Shown: positions 34,533-46,040, numbered from the stretch's first letter. The stretch is 64,000 nucleotides of DNA from Bidens hawaiensis (GCA_021521415.1 JAIQDT010000233.1:930001-994000), one strand, 5' to 3'. The notes: generated from the sequence alone by a model not told the origin. Translations and numbers: made by a program.

Positions 34533-36424
34533 CATCACTAATAAACAAACCCTAACTTATTATTAACCTACAACCCTAAATCGGCTCTCTCTCCCTCTCT
34601 TGATCCACGGCTGCCGTCCACCTTCATCACACACACACACATCAATCAAGAGATTAATCCAAGAACTAGGTGCTAGGAAGGTATACTTGATCACCCCTTA
34701 CCTCCTTGTTGTGTAATTTTGATGTTTAATGGGTTGTATGTAAACCCTAAGTAGGCCGATTATATGTATGTATGTGATCAATATGATTCTTGTTAGTTGC
34801 ATAATAGATTGATAACTAGATTGATGTTGTTGCATGATTCATTGTTGTCTTTGATTTGGATTAGATCACAAACCCTAATCTTGTATGTATGGTGTGATTT
34901 ATATGCATGGATAGTAGTTATGGTGTCTAGAGGGTTATATGGATGCATGATAGTTCGTAGATTGTTATGATGTTGAGTTTTGATGTGAACAGATTCTGGA
35001 CAGAATATATATACGATGTTTAACTGACTGTAACGAAGTGTAAACGTGAAAATTGATTGAGATTGTGAGTACTGCAGTAAACTAGGTTGAGTCTAGTTTC
35101 TATAAAGTATAAATTCGTAATTTTTGGATAAGTGGAAGTATACTTTTATGATTTTACAAAAACGTGATGCAAAGCTGAGCTGTTAGACCTGCTGTTAGGT
35201 TATATTGTAAATTCTATATCTCATGAACTACGAGGCCAATTGGGTTGGTTCCACTTCTGGAAGTTGACTCACTGAGTTAGGAACCAAACCAAAGTGGTCT
35301 TGCATTTATTGGATTTTTCGTTTACCGGGAATTGCAAATAACATTCTGTTGTGCATGAATCTGACTGATATGAGTTTACTGTAGTGTTTTGATCATTATG
35401 AGAAATCTATATGGAATAAAAATAATATAAAATATGTTCTGGAAACCTAAGACATGTATGTTTCAGTGGTGATTTTTGGTGAATTAATTGAGATGATATG
35501 ATCGGTGAAATAGTACAATCTTTCAAGTAGAAATTCTGTCATAACGAAACTAGCTGCTGAGTTGTATAGGAATGCATGAAATATGATAGTTTTTATATAA
35601 TTGTTGTATTTTGACCAAAATACCCTTGCGGGGAATAGTTGCTAGTTGATTGCCATGAATTGACCAAATTGCCCTTATGGGGAATAATGGTTAGTTAGTC
35701 TTTGTTTGTTGACCAAAATGCCCTTACGGGAATAATTGCTTGTAAGTATGTTATTAATACATGACACTAAAGTAATTGCTCACTCGTGTATCGTATCACA
35801 ATTGTACTTGTTTAAATCACACACGGTTCACAAACGAAACACGAAACATGATACGTGCATAGGTATTATGTGCCGAGTCTAGAGACTCGTTAAACGTTCC
35901 GATACTTAGAAAATCTCTTTGTTATTTTAGAACGCTAGAGAGTTTTCTACGACGCGCATCACTCGGTGATCTAATTTGGAATATTCTTCGCAAACAGTGA
36001 GTTCACTTACCCCGCTCTTTGAACTGTTTTCAAACGTTTTTCACTTTGGGGAGATAACATACTCCGATAAACGCATTTTTGAGATAAACACATATTTAAG
36101 ATTTTGTTATAAATTATATATATCACTTGTAGAGGCTAAGCGGCACGTAACCCTTGAAGTCCCACGCATCGAACCGGTTAATATTTGGAATAGCGAGTCA
36201 CTGTTGAGTAGTACTACTGGGTTTGACAAACCCCACCCGACACTAAGCTCAACTGGAGGTTGAGTGGGTGTAATTTTGGCTAACACTTACCATGGTCTGG
36301 GTTGACCTGGTGACGGGCACTTGATAAACAGTCAGCTTCGGTCTCGAACCACTTAGTAATACTTGTTGTATAGATTAGCTACCTATCGATATATAATTTG
36401 ACATAACATTATCTGGTAACACTT

Positions 36425-36605
36425 AAACGCTGTAACGTGGTTACACACTCAAACGCCGTAACAGGGTTACGCAACACTTAAACGCTGTAACGTGGTTACA
36501 CACTTAAACGCCGTAACTTGGTTACGCAAAACATTTAAACGTCGTAACGTGGTTACGCAAAACTTTTAAACGCCGTAACGTGGTTACGCAAAACACTTAA
36601 CGAAA
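36425..36605. repeat. Six tandem units with inner palindrome, element G 5' LTR
   Basis: Units of about 28-34 bp, each with ttaaacgc(c/t)gtaac followed by gtggttac and then gcaaaac or acac. GTAAC and GTTAC face each other around three to four bases, so every unit can fold. The 3' LTR copy is at 45149-45329. Confidence 0.9.
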
Positions 36606-36951
36606 ACGCTGAACTCAAACGCTAAACGATTTATCTTATATAACTTGTGAACTCACCAACCTCGTGTTGACCCCTTTTAGTATGTTATTCTCAGGTAGCC
36701 GAGGCGGGCGCGCGGTTTAGGAGCATGCATTAATTGTTAAACATCTTACTCTGCAAACTTAATTTTAACATTTACATTTGGTTTTAAGTCGTCCTGCGTG
36801 ACGCAACTTTTGAATTAAGGTTTTACGCTTCCGCACTTACTTTCATTTAAACATTTTTCTTTGGTTTGGTTATAACTAATGATTCCGATCCTGCCAGTTC
36901 ACACCCTCTGACGGTAAAACTCCGTTAGTGGATTTTGAGGGTGTGACCGAT

Positions 36952-36964
36952 TGGCATCAGAGCC
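36952..36964 (+). promoter_or_regulatory. Primer binding site of element G (tRNA-iMet, one mismatch)
   Basis: tggcatcagagcc, four bases from the LTR end. It differs from the canonical tggtatcagagcc by C for T at position 4. The adjoining LTR end is also changed (CC for CA). Confidence 0.88.
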
Positions 36965-37124
36965 ATTGGTTATAGCGAACTAGAAAGCTGCATGCATACT
37001 AGACTATAACCGCGACGACCCATTAGTTATAATAATACGCACTGCATAGGTTTGTGTAGTCTTGTAATCTTATCTCTTACCTCTTTCGCTCATACGCGCG
37101 CGCATACACGGCTTACCTGTAGGA

Positions 37125-37889
37125 ATGTCGACGCCACCCTCATCATCATCCGATTCGATGACGCATGCTCACGGGAAGGAACCTCAGTTACCTACCGCCT
37201 CGCCACCCCGCGTAGTCCCGGAACTCGAAGCTCCTGCACCAAAGAGGTACCGCCTATCCGGAAGCCTTTACGAAAACAACGTTAGCTGGGATTGGTACCC
37301 CAACATGATCAGACGTATGGTTTACCGTGAACAAGTTCCCCCATTGCCTCACCCGAACCACCCTGCTTACCCTAACACCCTACCACCCATAACCGAACCT
37401 GTGGAGCGAGTTCTCACAGCCGTTGTTTCATGTTTGGAGCGTGATGTGGGTTACATGCGCTACACGAGAGAGAACGTTTCCAGATTGTTAAAAGACGAAA
37501 CCGAGACTAAGGAGGAGATTGCCCGCATGGCGGCGGCAATGAAGGATATGCAAGGGGCTAGTGATCAACAAACGAAGGTTATGATGAAGATGCAAGCCGA
37601 AATGATAGACTTGAAAGAGCAACTCCAAGAAGCAAGGACCCGAACCGAAATAGCGTTAGAGCGTTGCGATATCCTACAAATGCAGATTGCTCAGAACGCA
37701 GCCGACCCTGAGGCAGAGCCTGAGGCCGAGCCTGGGGCAGAGCCTGAAGTAGAACCTGAAGAAGATCCCGAAGAGGAGCCTGAGGAAGATCCCGAAGAAG
37801 ATCCCGAGGAAGATCCCGAAGAAGAACCGGAGGAAGAACCGGCTGAGGAGGAGGCACACTCAGAGGTGTCCTCAGATGACGACATCTAG
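37125..37889 (+). CDS. Extra upstream frame of element G: coiled-coil protein with acidic tail, 254 aa
   Basis: This frame lies between the primer site and gag-pol, on the same strand. Residues 1-35 are S/P-rich. Residues about 45-95 contain the aromatic, proline-rich stretch SWDWYPNMIRRMVYREQVPP. Residues about 105-188 are strongly helical and heptad-like (TETKEEIARMAAAMKDM, MKMQAEMIDLKEQLQEAR), a likely coiled coil. Residues 193-243 are short PE(A/E/D) repeats, and the end is SSDDDI. No zinc, protease or envelope motif, signal peptide or membrane segment is visible. Element B lacks it. The start ATG is the first in frame. It may be an accessory protein of the element; function is unknown. 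The acidic repeats also give mirror frames on the minus strand, which I do not consider genes. Confidence 0.65.
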   Translation: MSTPPSSSSDSMTHAHGKEPQLPTASPPRVVPELEAPAPKRYRLSGSLYENNVSWDWYPNMIRRMVYREQVPPLPHPNHPAYPNTLPPITEPVERVLTAVVSCLERDVGYMRYTRENVSRLLKDETETKEEIARMAAAMKDMQGASDQQTKVMMKMQAEMIDLKEQLQEARTRTEIALERCDILQMQIAQNAADPEAEPEAEPGAEPEVEPEEDPEEEPEEDPEEDPEEDPEEEPEEEPAEEEAHSEVSSDDDI

Positions 37890-38140
37890 TAATGATGATG
37901 CTTAGATGGAGGGGTTGTCTCCATCCTAACTATTATTTTTCTATGAATTGAGGATTGATTGGAAATACTTTGTGGCGGATACAATAGTTTTAATCATGAA
38001 TTTTTTATTTAGACTAATGTGTGGTTGTGATGTGATGTTGTCTCTTATTTCTTTCTTACTTATCTTTTCATTACATGTATGGTGTGTTGTATATGAAAGA
38101 AAAATTCATGTTTAACATCTTTATACTGTGATTCTAGGAA
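37890..38140 (+). other. Inter-frame region of element G, possible intron
   Basis: 250 bp between the extra frame and gag-pol. It is T-rich towards its end and finishes gtgattctag, a good 3' splice-site match, three bases before the gag-pol ATG. A donor GT at 37866 would leave exactly 247 codons upstream and join in frame through GAA to the gag-pol ATG. A better donor-like GTAATG at 37889 would instead form a TAG at the joint, placing the stop two bases before the ATG. Neither is proven. Confidence 0.35.
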
Positions 38141-41100
38141 ATGGCTGGAAGAAACGCTGGACGAGGACGTGGTAACATCAGCATGACTGCAGCTGAACTC
38201 CAAACTCTGCTGAATGACCATGTCGCGGCCGCTTTAGCCGCACACGTTCAGAATCAAACAGGAGGTCCGAATGGAACGTGTACCTTCAAGAACTACCGTG
38301 ACTGCAAGCCCAGTACGTTTAAGGGCACTGAGGGAGCTATAGGCTTCCTGCGTTGGGCTGAGAAGGCCGAGTCGGCCTTTGAGATGTGTAACTGTCCCCC
38401 TGCCAGTAGGGTCAAATTCGCTGCTGGGACACTTGAGGATTCCGCCCTCACTTGGTGGAATTCGAACGTCCAGATCCTTGGATTGGAACTGGCTAACGCG
38501 ATGAACTGGGAGGAGTTCAAAAACATGATGCGAGAGGAGTACTGTCCGAGGGAAGAAATTTCGAAGTTAGAGTCGGAGTTTTGGTCGTTGAAAATGGTGG
38601 GTTCAGAGATTGAAGCCTACACTACTCGTTCGCACGAGTTGGCAGTGATGTGTCCGCGGATGGTGGATCCGCCGAGCAAGAGAATAGAGATGTACATTGA
38701 TGGGTTAGCACCACAGATTCAGGGTATGGTGACGTCTTCCAGACCAGCCACGATCCAACAAGCGATCCGTTTGGCTCACAAACTGACGGATCAGGCTGTG
38801 ACCCAGGGTGCGTTACCACCGAGGGGTTCGACTGTTAAAGCCCGTGACAACCCGAGTAATGACCACGCCAGCAACAGTAACAACAACAGCAACCCGAACA
38901 GCGGGAAGAGAAAGTTCGACAACACCAGATCTTCATCCTCGAACCTCCCACCGCAACAACACTACCGTAAGCCCGAGTTCACCCGGAGCTTTAACACTCA
39001 GAATCACAACAACAACAACTCCAACAACAACGGTAGCGGGCAGGTTTCGAGCGGATATGCTGGGAAGTATCCAAAGTGCAACAGGTGCAACTATCATCAT
39101 GTTGGCCAGTGTGACCGTGTCAAGTGTCAAAGATGCGGAAAGATAGGTCACCAAGCGAAAGAATGTAGAGGAGACCTTGCGGCAAAGGGTGCTCCTAAGC
39201 AACCGATGACGACTAAGGGATGTTTTGAATGTGGACAGGAAGGTCATTTCCGGAAGGATTGCCCCAAGCTGAAACATAATGACAACAATGGGGGCAATGG
39301 AAGTGGCAGTAACGGTGGAGGAAATGGCAAAGGAAGAGCGTTTGTGATTGGATCGGGTCAAGCCCGCAATGATCCGCATGTGGTGTCCGGTAAGTTCCCT
39401 GTAAACGATTATTTTGCTTCTATTTTGTTTGACACTGGAGCTGATAGGAGTTTTGTGTCGAAAGCCTTTAGCCAACTTTTAAACCTTACTCCAACCCCGT
39501 TAGACGCTGAGTTTCCTGTCGAATTAGCTAATGGTAAAACTGTAGTAACAACTCATATTCTTGCGGGATGTAAGTTGAAACTGTCAGGTCATGTTTTTGA
39601 CATCGACCTTATTCCTTTTACGCTTAGTAGTTTCGATGTCGTTGTCGGCATGGACTGGTTATCCGAGAACCGAGCGGAGATTATATGCCATGATAAAATA
39701 GTCCATATTACCACCCCTTCCGGCGAGATCATTTCGGTCCGAGGCGAGAGAAGCGGCATGACCAACAGCATCATCACCCTTATGAAAGCACAGAAGTATC
39801 TACGAAAGGGTCATCCGGCAATTTTGGCGCAGATTGTTGAGAAACCCGCGGAGGAGAAACGAATTGAAGACATACCGGTTGTGCGAGACTTTCCGGAAGT
39901 TTTCCCGGAGGATTTGCCCGGACTCCCTCCTATTCGTCAAGTCGAATTCCAAATCGAGTTGACACCCGGTGCAGCACCCATAGCACGAGCCCCGTATCGA
40001 CTCGCACCGGCGGAACTTCAGGAGTTGTCCACTCAGTTGCAAGATTTGTTGGATAAGGGTTTTATCCGACCTAGCTCATCGCCATGGGGAGCCCCTGTCT
40101 TGTTTGTCCGAAAGAAAGACGGGACTTTTCGGATGTGCATCGACTACCGGGAGTTGAACAAGGTGACGGTCAAGAACCGTTATCCTTTACCCCGAATTGA
40201 TGATTTATTTGACCAGCTTCAGGGATCGAGTTACTACTCGAAGATCGATCTACGATCCGGTTACCACCAGTTGAGAGTGCGCGAAGAAGATATTTCAAAG
40301 ACGGCTTTCAGAACACGGTATGGTCACTACGAGTTCTCGGTTATGCCTTTTGGCCTAACCAACGCGCCAGCCGTATTTATGGATCTCATGAATCGAGTAT
40401 GCAAGGCGTACCTCGACAAGTTCGTGATTGTTTTCATCGATGATATTCTTGTCTACTCCAAGAACGAGACTGACCACGAAGAGCACTTAAGGATAATTCT
40501 GGAACTGCTGAAGAAGGAACAACTGTATGCTAAACTCTCGAAATGTGAATTTTGGCTTCGCGAGGTTCACTTTTTAGGACATGTGATCAACGAGAATGGT
40601 ATCCATGTCGATCCCGGTAAGGTAGAGGCCATCAAAAAAAACTGGGAAGCACCTAAGACTCCGACTGAGGTGCGACAATTCCTAGGATTGGCCGGCTACT
40701 ATCGGCGTTTCATCGAGGGATTTTCAAAGATTGCTCAACCCCTCACCGCTTTGACTCTCAAGGGCACTAAGTACAACTGGGGTGACGCGCAAGAATCCGC
40801 TTTCCAACTGTTGAAAACCAAGCTTTGTAGCGCCCGTATTTTAGCCCTCCCCGAGGGAACAGAAAATTTTGAGGTACACTGTGACGCATCTATACAAGGT
40901 CTCGGTTGTGTGCTGATGCAACTCGAGAAGGTTATAGCCTACGCCTCTAGAGAACTACGGGTTCACGAGAAGAACTACACGACCCATGATTTGGAACTCG
41001 GAGCTGTGGTGTTTGCTCTTAAGATATGGAGGCATTACTTGTACGGTACCAAGTTTACCATTTACACCGACCACAAGAGTCTCCAACATATCTACGATCA

Positions 41101-42757
41101 GAAGGAGCTGAACATGCGACAGCGTCGTTGGGTCGAGCTGCTTAAAGATTATGATTGTGCCATCAAGTACCACCCTGGCAAGGCCAATGTGGTGGCCGAC
41201 GCCCTCAGCAGGAAAGAAACAGATAAACCCAGACGAGTGAGAGCATTGCAACTCACGATTCATGCCAGCTTACCCGATCAGATTCGCGATGCGCAACTGG
41301 AAGCTTTGAAAGATGAAAATCTTCCATCGGAACTCATGCGGGGCATGAACAAGCAACTTGAAACCAGATCGGACGGGGTCCGATATTTTGAGAACCGGAT
41401 TTGGGTTCCACGATACGGAGAGTTGAGAACTCTAGTGATGGACGAAGCTCACAAGTCCCGATATTCTATCCACCCTGGCTCAGATAAAATGTATCATGAT
41501 TTAAAGGCACTTTACTGGTGGCCGAACATGAAAGCCGACATTGCCACCTACGTGAGCAAATGCTTGACTTGTGCCAGAGTCAAGATTGAATACCAGAAAC
41601 CATCTGGTCTACTGCAACAACCGGAACTCCCAATGTGGAAATGGGAGCACATCTCAATGGATTTTATTACGGGTTTGCCTAAGACACCGACGGGATGCGA
41701 TACCATCTGGGTGATCGTTGACCGGTTGACTAAATCGGCACATTTCCTAGCGATTAAGGAAACGGACAAAATGGAAAGACTGACTCGAGTATACATGAAA
41801 GAAGTGGTGTCTAGACACGGAGTGCCTGTCTCGATCATTTCCGATCGAGATTCTCGTTTTACCTCACACTTTTGGAAGTCGCTGCAAAGCGCACTGGGCA
41901 CACGTCTCGATATGAGTACAGCATACCATCCTCAGACGGATGGGCAAAGTGAACGGACTATTCAGACCCTGGAGGATATGTTGCGTGCATGCGTTTTAGA
42001 TTTCGGAAAAAGTTGGGAACCCCACTTACCCTTGGTAGAGTTTTCGTATAATAACAGCTACCACGCAAGTATTAAGGCAGCACCGTTTGAAGCGCTGTAC
42101 GGACGGAAGTGTCGATCACCACTCTGCTGGGCAGAGGTGGGTGACAGCCAAATCACTGGTCCAGAACTGGTACTCGAAACCTCGGAAAAGATTGTTCAAA
42201 TCCGAAATCGCATGGCAGCAGCACGAGATCGCCAAAAGAGTTACGCCGACAAGCGCCGAAAACCTCTCGAATTTAAAGTGAACGATCGGGTGTTACTCAA
42301 AGTCTCACCTTGGAAAGGTGTGGTTCGCTTTGGTAAGCGAAACAAACTCAACCCACGGTATGTTGGTCCGTACCGGATAACTGAGATCATTGGTCCGGTG
42401 GCGTACCGACTGGACCTACCAACAGAACTCAGTGGCGTACACGATGTATTCCACGTATCAAATTTGAAGAAATGCCTATCTGATGAAACCCAAGTAGTCC
42501 CTTTGGAGGAACTACAAGTCGATGAACAGTTACGGTTCATTGAGGAACCAGTCGAAGTTTTGGATTGGGAAACCAAAACACTCAAACACAGCAAAATTCC
42601 AATCGTTAAGGTTCGTTGGAACTCGAGACGTGGACCGGAGTTCACGTGGGAACGCGAGGATCAAATGATGAAAAAGTATCCCCACCTTTTTGAAGGGCTA
42701 ACCAAACACCGAAAACCGCGAAACCCGGCAAACCGTCAAACATCACCGAAGGTATGA
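38141..42757 (+). CDS. Gag-pol polyprotein with chromodomain, 1538 aa, intact (element G)
   Basis: One open frame holds every domain of a Tekay/Del chromovirus. Gag core occupies about residues 45-235. Zinc knuckles lie at about 312-322 (degenerate), 328-341 ([14 protein letters not shown]) and 361-374 ([14 protein letters not shown]). Aspartic protease has LFDTGADRS with catalytic D431. RT (about 600-860) has [19 protein letters not shown] and F-I-D-D at 765-768. RNase H begins at about 909 ([16 protein letters not shown]). Integrase has an HHCC finger (about 1103-1145) and catalytic D1174, D1235 and E1271 with the expected 35-residue spacing, then a GPY/F-like module (about 1397-1428). A chromodomain lies at about 1464-1517 ([14 protein letters not shown]). 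Such a domain can steer integration toward particular chromatin. The ATG is preceded by gaa and is the first in the frame. No inactivating change was seen. Confidence 0.95.
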   Translation: MAGRNAGRGRGNISMTAAELQTLLNDHVAAALAAHVQNQTGGPNGTCTFKNYRDCKPSTFKGTEGAIGFLRWAEKAESAFEMCNCPPASRVKFAAGTLEDSALTWWNSNVQILGLELANAMNWEEFKNMMREEYCPREEISKLESEFWSLKMVGSEIEAYTTRSHELAVMCPRMVDPPSKRIEMYIDGLAPQIQGMVTSSRPATIQQAIRLAHKLTDQAVTQGALPPRGSTVKARDNPSNDHASNSNNNSNPNSGKRKFDNTRSSSSNLPPQQHYRKPEFTRSFNTQNHNNNNSNNNGSGQVSSGYAGKYPKCNRCNYHHVGQCDRVKCQRCGKIGHQAKECRGDLAAKGAPKQPMTTKGCFECGQEGHFRKDCPKLKHNDNNGGNGSGSNGGGNGKGRAFVIGSGQARNDPHVVSGKFPVNDYFASILFDTGADRSFVSKAFSQLLNLTPTPLDAEFPVELANGKTVVTTHILAGCKLKLSGHVFDIDLIPFTLSSFDVVVGMDWLSENRAEIICHDKIVHITTPSGEIISVRGERSGMTNSIITLMKAQKYLRKGHPAILAQIVEKPAEEKRIEDIPVVRDFPEVFPEDLPGLPPIRQVEFQIELTPGAAPIARAPYRLAPAELQELSTQLQDLLDKGFIRPSSSPWGAPVLFVRKKDGTFRMCIDYRELNKVTVKNRYPLPRIDDLFDQLQGSSYYSKIDLRSGYHQLRVREEDISKTAFRTRYGHYEFSVMPFGLTNAPAVFMDLMNRVCKAYLDKFVIVFIDDILVYSKNETDHEEHLRIILELLKKEQLYAKLSKCEFWLREVHFLGHVINENGIHVDPGKVEAIKKNWEAPKTPTEVRQFLGLAGYYRRFIEGFSKIAQPLTALTLKGTKYNWGDAQESAFQLLKTKLCSARILALPEGTENFEVHCDASIQGLGCVLMQLEKVIAYASRELRVHEKNYTTHDLELGAVVFALKIWRHYLYGTKFTIYTDHKSLQHIYDQKELNMRQRRWVELLKDYDCAIKYHPGKANVVADALSRKETDKPRRVRALQLTIHASLPDQIRDAQLEALKDENLPSELMRGMNKQLETRSDGVRYFENRIWVPRYGELRTLVMDEAHKSRYSIHPGSDKMYHDLKALYWWPNMKADIATYVSKCLTCARVKIEYQKPSGLLQQPELPMWKWEHISMDFITGLPKTPTGCDTIWVIVDRLTKSAHFLAIKETDKMERLTRVYMKEVVSRHGVPVSIISDRDSRFTSHFWKSLQSALGTRLDMSTAYHPQTDGQSERTIQTLEDMLRACVLDFGKSWEPHLPLVEFSYNNSYHASIKAAPFEALYGRKCRSPLCWAEVGDSQITGPELVLETSEKIVQIRNRMAAARDRQKSYADKRRKPLEFKVNDRVLLKVSPWKGVVRFGKRNKLNPRYVGPYRITEIIGPVAYRLDLPTELSGVHDVFHVSNLKKCLSDETQVVPLEELQVDEQLRFIEEPVEVLDWETKTLKHSKIPIVKVRWNSRRGPEFTWEREDQMMKKYPHLFEGLTKHRKPRNPANRQTSPKV

Positions 42758-42892
42758 ATTAAATTTCGGGACGAAATTTCTTTTTACTAGGGGATGATAT
42801 GACAAACTGAAAATTTTTCTTCTTACTCTTTCAGACTCTCATCACGACTTGACTCAAATTTTCGGGACGAAAATTCTTTAACATGGGAATGA
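42758..42892 (+). promoter_or_regulatory. 3' noncoding region and polypurine tract of element G
   Basis: Between the stop and the 3' LTR are two copies of a near-palindrome, aaatttcgggacgaaattt (42763-42781) and attttcgggacgaaaat (about 42858-42874). The purine-rich aacatgggaatga ends at 42892, directly before the LTR, and is the likely primer for plus-strand synthesis. A first purine run, actaggggatga (42787-42798), follows the first palindrome, so the motif-plus-PPT block appears to be duplicated. Confidence 0.75.
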
Positions 42893-45672
42893 TGTGACAA
42901 TCGTCAATTTCAGGTTAACTCCGTTAACTCAACTCCGTCAATTCAAACTTTAAGATCGTTGAATCTATAACGTACACTTCATTACATTTAAACTAGGGTT
43001 TAAATGACGCGTAACACTTACTACATGTGTAGTCTTTCGGGATTTGCACCGAAACGCAAACGAGTTGACGCAAACGATTGATAAATAAACGATAAACGTA
43101 AAAACAATAATTATGTGATTATTATGTGTTAGGATTATGTGCTATGTGATAAAACTATGGTCATGTTAACTTATTGGGCAAGTATGATGGAATGTTCTAG
43201 AAAAACAACACTTGGAAAGAAGAGGGACTAGAGTGTAACTTGTATTATTATAAATACATCACTAATAAACAAACCCTAACTTATTATTAACCTACAACCC
43301 TAAATCGGCTCTCTCTCCCTCTCTTGATCCACGGCTGCCGTCCACCTTCATCACACACACACACATCAATCAAGAGATTAATCCAAGAACTAGGTGCTAG
43401 GAAGGTATACTTGATCACCCCTTACCTCCTTGTTGTGTAATTTTGATGTTTAATGGGTTGTATGTAAACCCTAAGTAGGCCGATTATATGTATGTATGTG
43501 ATCAATATGATTCTTGTTAGTTGCATAATAGATTGATAACTAGATTGATGTTGTTGCATGATTCATTGTTGTCTTTGATTTGGATTAGATCACAAACCCT
43601 AATCTTGTATGTATGGTGTGATTTATATGCATGGATAGTAGTTATGGTGTCTAGAGGGTTATATGGATGCATGATAGTTCGTAGATTGTTATGATGTTGA
43701 GTTTTGATGTGAACAGATTCTGGACAGAATATATATACGATGTTTAACTGACTGTAACGAAGTGTAAACGTGAAAATTGATTGAGATTGTGAGTACTGCA
43801 GTAAACTAGGTTGAGTCTAGTTTCTATAAAGTATAAATTCGTAATTTTTGGATAAGTGGAAGTATACTTTTATGATTTTACAAAAACGTGATGCAAAGCT
43901 GAGCTGTTAGACCTGCTGTTAGGTTATATTGTAAATTCTATATCTCATGAACTACGAGGCCAATTGGGTTGGTTCCACTTCTGGAAGTTGACTCACTGAG
44001 TTAGGAACCAAACCCAAGTGGTCTTGCATTTATTGGATTTTTCGTTTACCGGGAATTGCAAATAACATTCTGTTGTGCATGAATCTGACTGATATGAGTT
44101 TACTGTAGTGTTTTGATCATTATGAGAAATCTATATGGAATAAAAATAATATAAAATATGTTCTGGAAACCTAAGACATGTATGTTTCAGTGGTGATTTT
44201 TGGTGAATTAATTGAGATGATATGATCGGTGAAATAGTACAATCTTTCAAGTAGAAATTCTGTCATAACGAAACTAGCTGCTGAGTTGTATAGGAATGCA
44301 TGAAATATGATAGTTTTTATATAATTGTTGTATTTTGACCAAAATACCCTTGCGGGGAATAGTTGCTAGTTGATTGCCATGAATTGACCAAATTGCCCTT
44401 ATGGGGAATAATGGTTAGTTAGTCTTTGTTTGTTGACCAAAATGCCCTTACGGGAATAATTGCTTGTAAGTATGTTATTAATACATGACACGAAAGTAAT
44501 TGCTCACTCGTGTATCGTATCACAATTGTACTTGTTTAAATCACACACGGTTCACAAACGAAACACGAAACATGATACGTGCATAGGTATTATGTGCCGA
44601 GTCTAGAGACTCGTTAAACGTTCCGATACTTAGAAAATCTCTTTGTTATTTTAGAACGCTAGAGAGTTTTCTACGACGCGCATCACTCGGTGATCTAATT
44701 TGGAATATTCTTCGCAAACAGTGAGTTCACTTACCCCGCTCTTTGAACTGTTTTCAAACGTTTTTCACTTTGGGGAGATAACATACTCCGATAAACGCAT
44801 TTTTGAGATAAACACATATTTAAGATTTTGTTATAAATTATATATATCACTTGTAGAGGCTAAGCGGCACGTAACCCTTGAAGTCCCACGCATCGAACCG
44901 GTTAATATTTGGAATAGCGAGTCACTGTTGAGTAGTACTACTGGGTTTGACAAACCCCACCCGACACTAAGCTCAACTGGAGGTTGAGTGGGTGTAATTT
45001 TGGCTAACACTTACCATGGTCTGGGTTGACCTGGTGACGGGCACTTGATAAACAGTCAGCTTCGGTCTCGAACCACTTAGTAATACTTGTTGTATAGATT
45101 AGCTACCTATCGATATATAATTTGACATAACATTATCTGGTAACACTTAAACGCTGTAACGTGGTTACACACTCAAACGCCGTAACAGGGTTACGCAACA
45201 CTTAAACGCTGTAACGTGGTTACACACTTAAACGCCGTAACGTGGTTACGCAAAACATTTAAACGTCGTAACGTGGTTACGCAAAACTTTTAAACGCCGT
45301 AACGTGGTTACGCAAAACACTTAACGAAAACGCTGAACTCAAACGCTAAACGATTTATCTTATATAACTTGTGAACTCACCAACCTCGTGTTGACCCCTT
45401 TTAGTATGTTATTCTCAGGTAGCCGAGGCGGGCGCGCGGTTTAGGAGCATGCATTAATTGTTAAACATCTTACTCTGCAAACTTAATTTTAACATTTACA
45501 TTTGGTTTTAAGTCGTCCTGCGTGACGCAACTTTTGAATTAAGGTTTTACGCTTCCGCACTTACTTTCATTTAAACATTTTTCTTTGGTTTGGTTATAAC
45601 TAATGATTCCGATCCTGCCAGTTCACACCCTCTGACGGTAAAACTCCGTTAGTGGATTTTGAGGGTGTGACA
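42893..45672 (+). repeat. 3' LTR of element G
   Basis: Same length as the 5' LTR (2780 bp). The differences I found by eye correspond to left-LTR positions near 34199, 35290, 35766, 36520 and 36948. The repeat units and the 95-codon frame are conserved. Confidence 0.95.
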
Positions 45673-45677
45673 GTAAG

Positions 45678-46040
45678 CTAGCTCCTCGTTTTGTTGGTCA
45701 TTTGAAATTTCTTGAACGTGTTGGGAAGGTAGCTTATCGACTTGAACTACCGGCAGATCTTGCTGGTGTTCATGCGACTTTTCATGTTTCAAATCATAAA
45801 AAGTGTTTAGCCGAGGGTAATCTCCATATACCTCTCGATGAAATGCATGTCGATGAGTCAATGATCTTGGTTGAACGATCCGTTGAGATCATGGATCGCA
45901 ACGAGAAGAAAACCAAGAGTAGTCGTATTCGGTTAGTTAAAGTTCAATGGGAATCACGGCGTGGCGCAGAATTCACTTGGGAATGAGAAGACACAATGAA
46001 GGAGAAGTATCCACACTTGTTTGCATCATCGTCATCAACT
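45678..46040 (+). pseudogene. Integrase tail and chromodomain of element B, after element G
   Basis: This is the far side of the polyprotein split by G. It contains VGKVAYRLELPADLAGVH and FHVSNHKKCLAEGN (the GPY/F-proximal region), then a chromodomain, SMILVERSVEIMDRNEKKTK and RLVKVQWESRRGAEFTWE. A TGA follows immediately (45985), where element G has an arginine codon; the remaining sequence reads on to YPHLF-like residues before a natural stop. With the pieces before 34168 it shows that B was a Tekay-type chromovirus. Confidence 0.85.

Larger units (their letters stand above)
34169..36948 (+). repeat. 5' LTR of element G
   Basis: It begins TGTGACAATCG and ends gtgtgacc, where the partner LTR ends gtgtgaca. 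The TATA box lies at 34525-34532. It contains three repeats of a ttgaccaaaatgccctta-type unit (35613-35735) and six copies of a gtaacgtggttac-type unit (36425-36600). A 95-codon frame at 35976-36263 is repeated identically in the 3' LTR (44700-44987); it has no recognised domain and no evidence of expression. Confidence 0.95.
34169..45672 (+). mobile_element. Element G: young, complete Tekay-type (chromovirus) Gypsy retrotransposon, 11.5 kb
   Basis: Two 2780-bp LTRs (34169-36948, 42893-45672) differ at about five positions by eye, around 0.2%. GTAAG flanks the whole (34164-34168, 45673-45677). In order it has an LTR, iMet primer site, an extra 254-codon frame, a 1538-codon gag-pol with chromodomain, a polypurine tract and an LTR. 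It inserted into the integrase of element B in the same orientation. Near-identical LTRs and an open gag-pol say the insertion is recent. The only marks against autonomy that I see are one mismatch in the primer site and a CA to CC change at the end of the 5' LTR. Confidence 0.95.

Noticed and set aside
37579..37885. Minus-strand frames of 61-92 codons, S/G-rich or L/P-rich, opposite the acidic tail of the extra frame
   Set aside because: They are mirror products of the PE-rich repeats on the plus strand and have no motif.
38293..42645. Minus- and plus-strand frames of 60-180 codons within gag-pol of element G
   Set aside because: Shadows of the 1538-codon frame, with no domains of their own.
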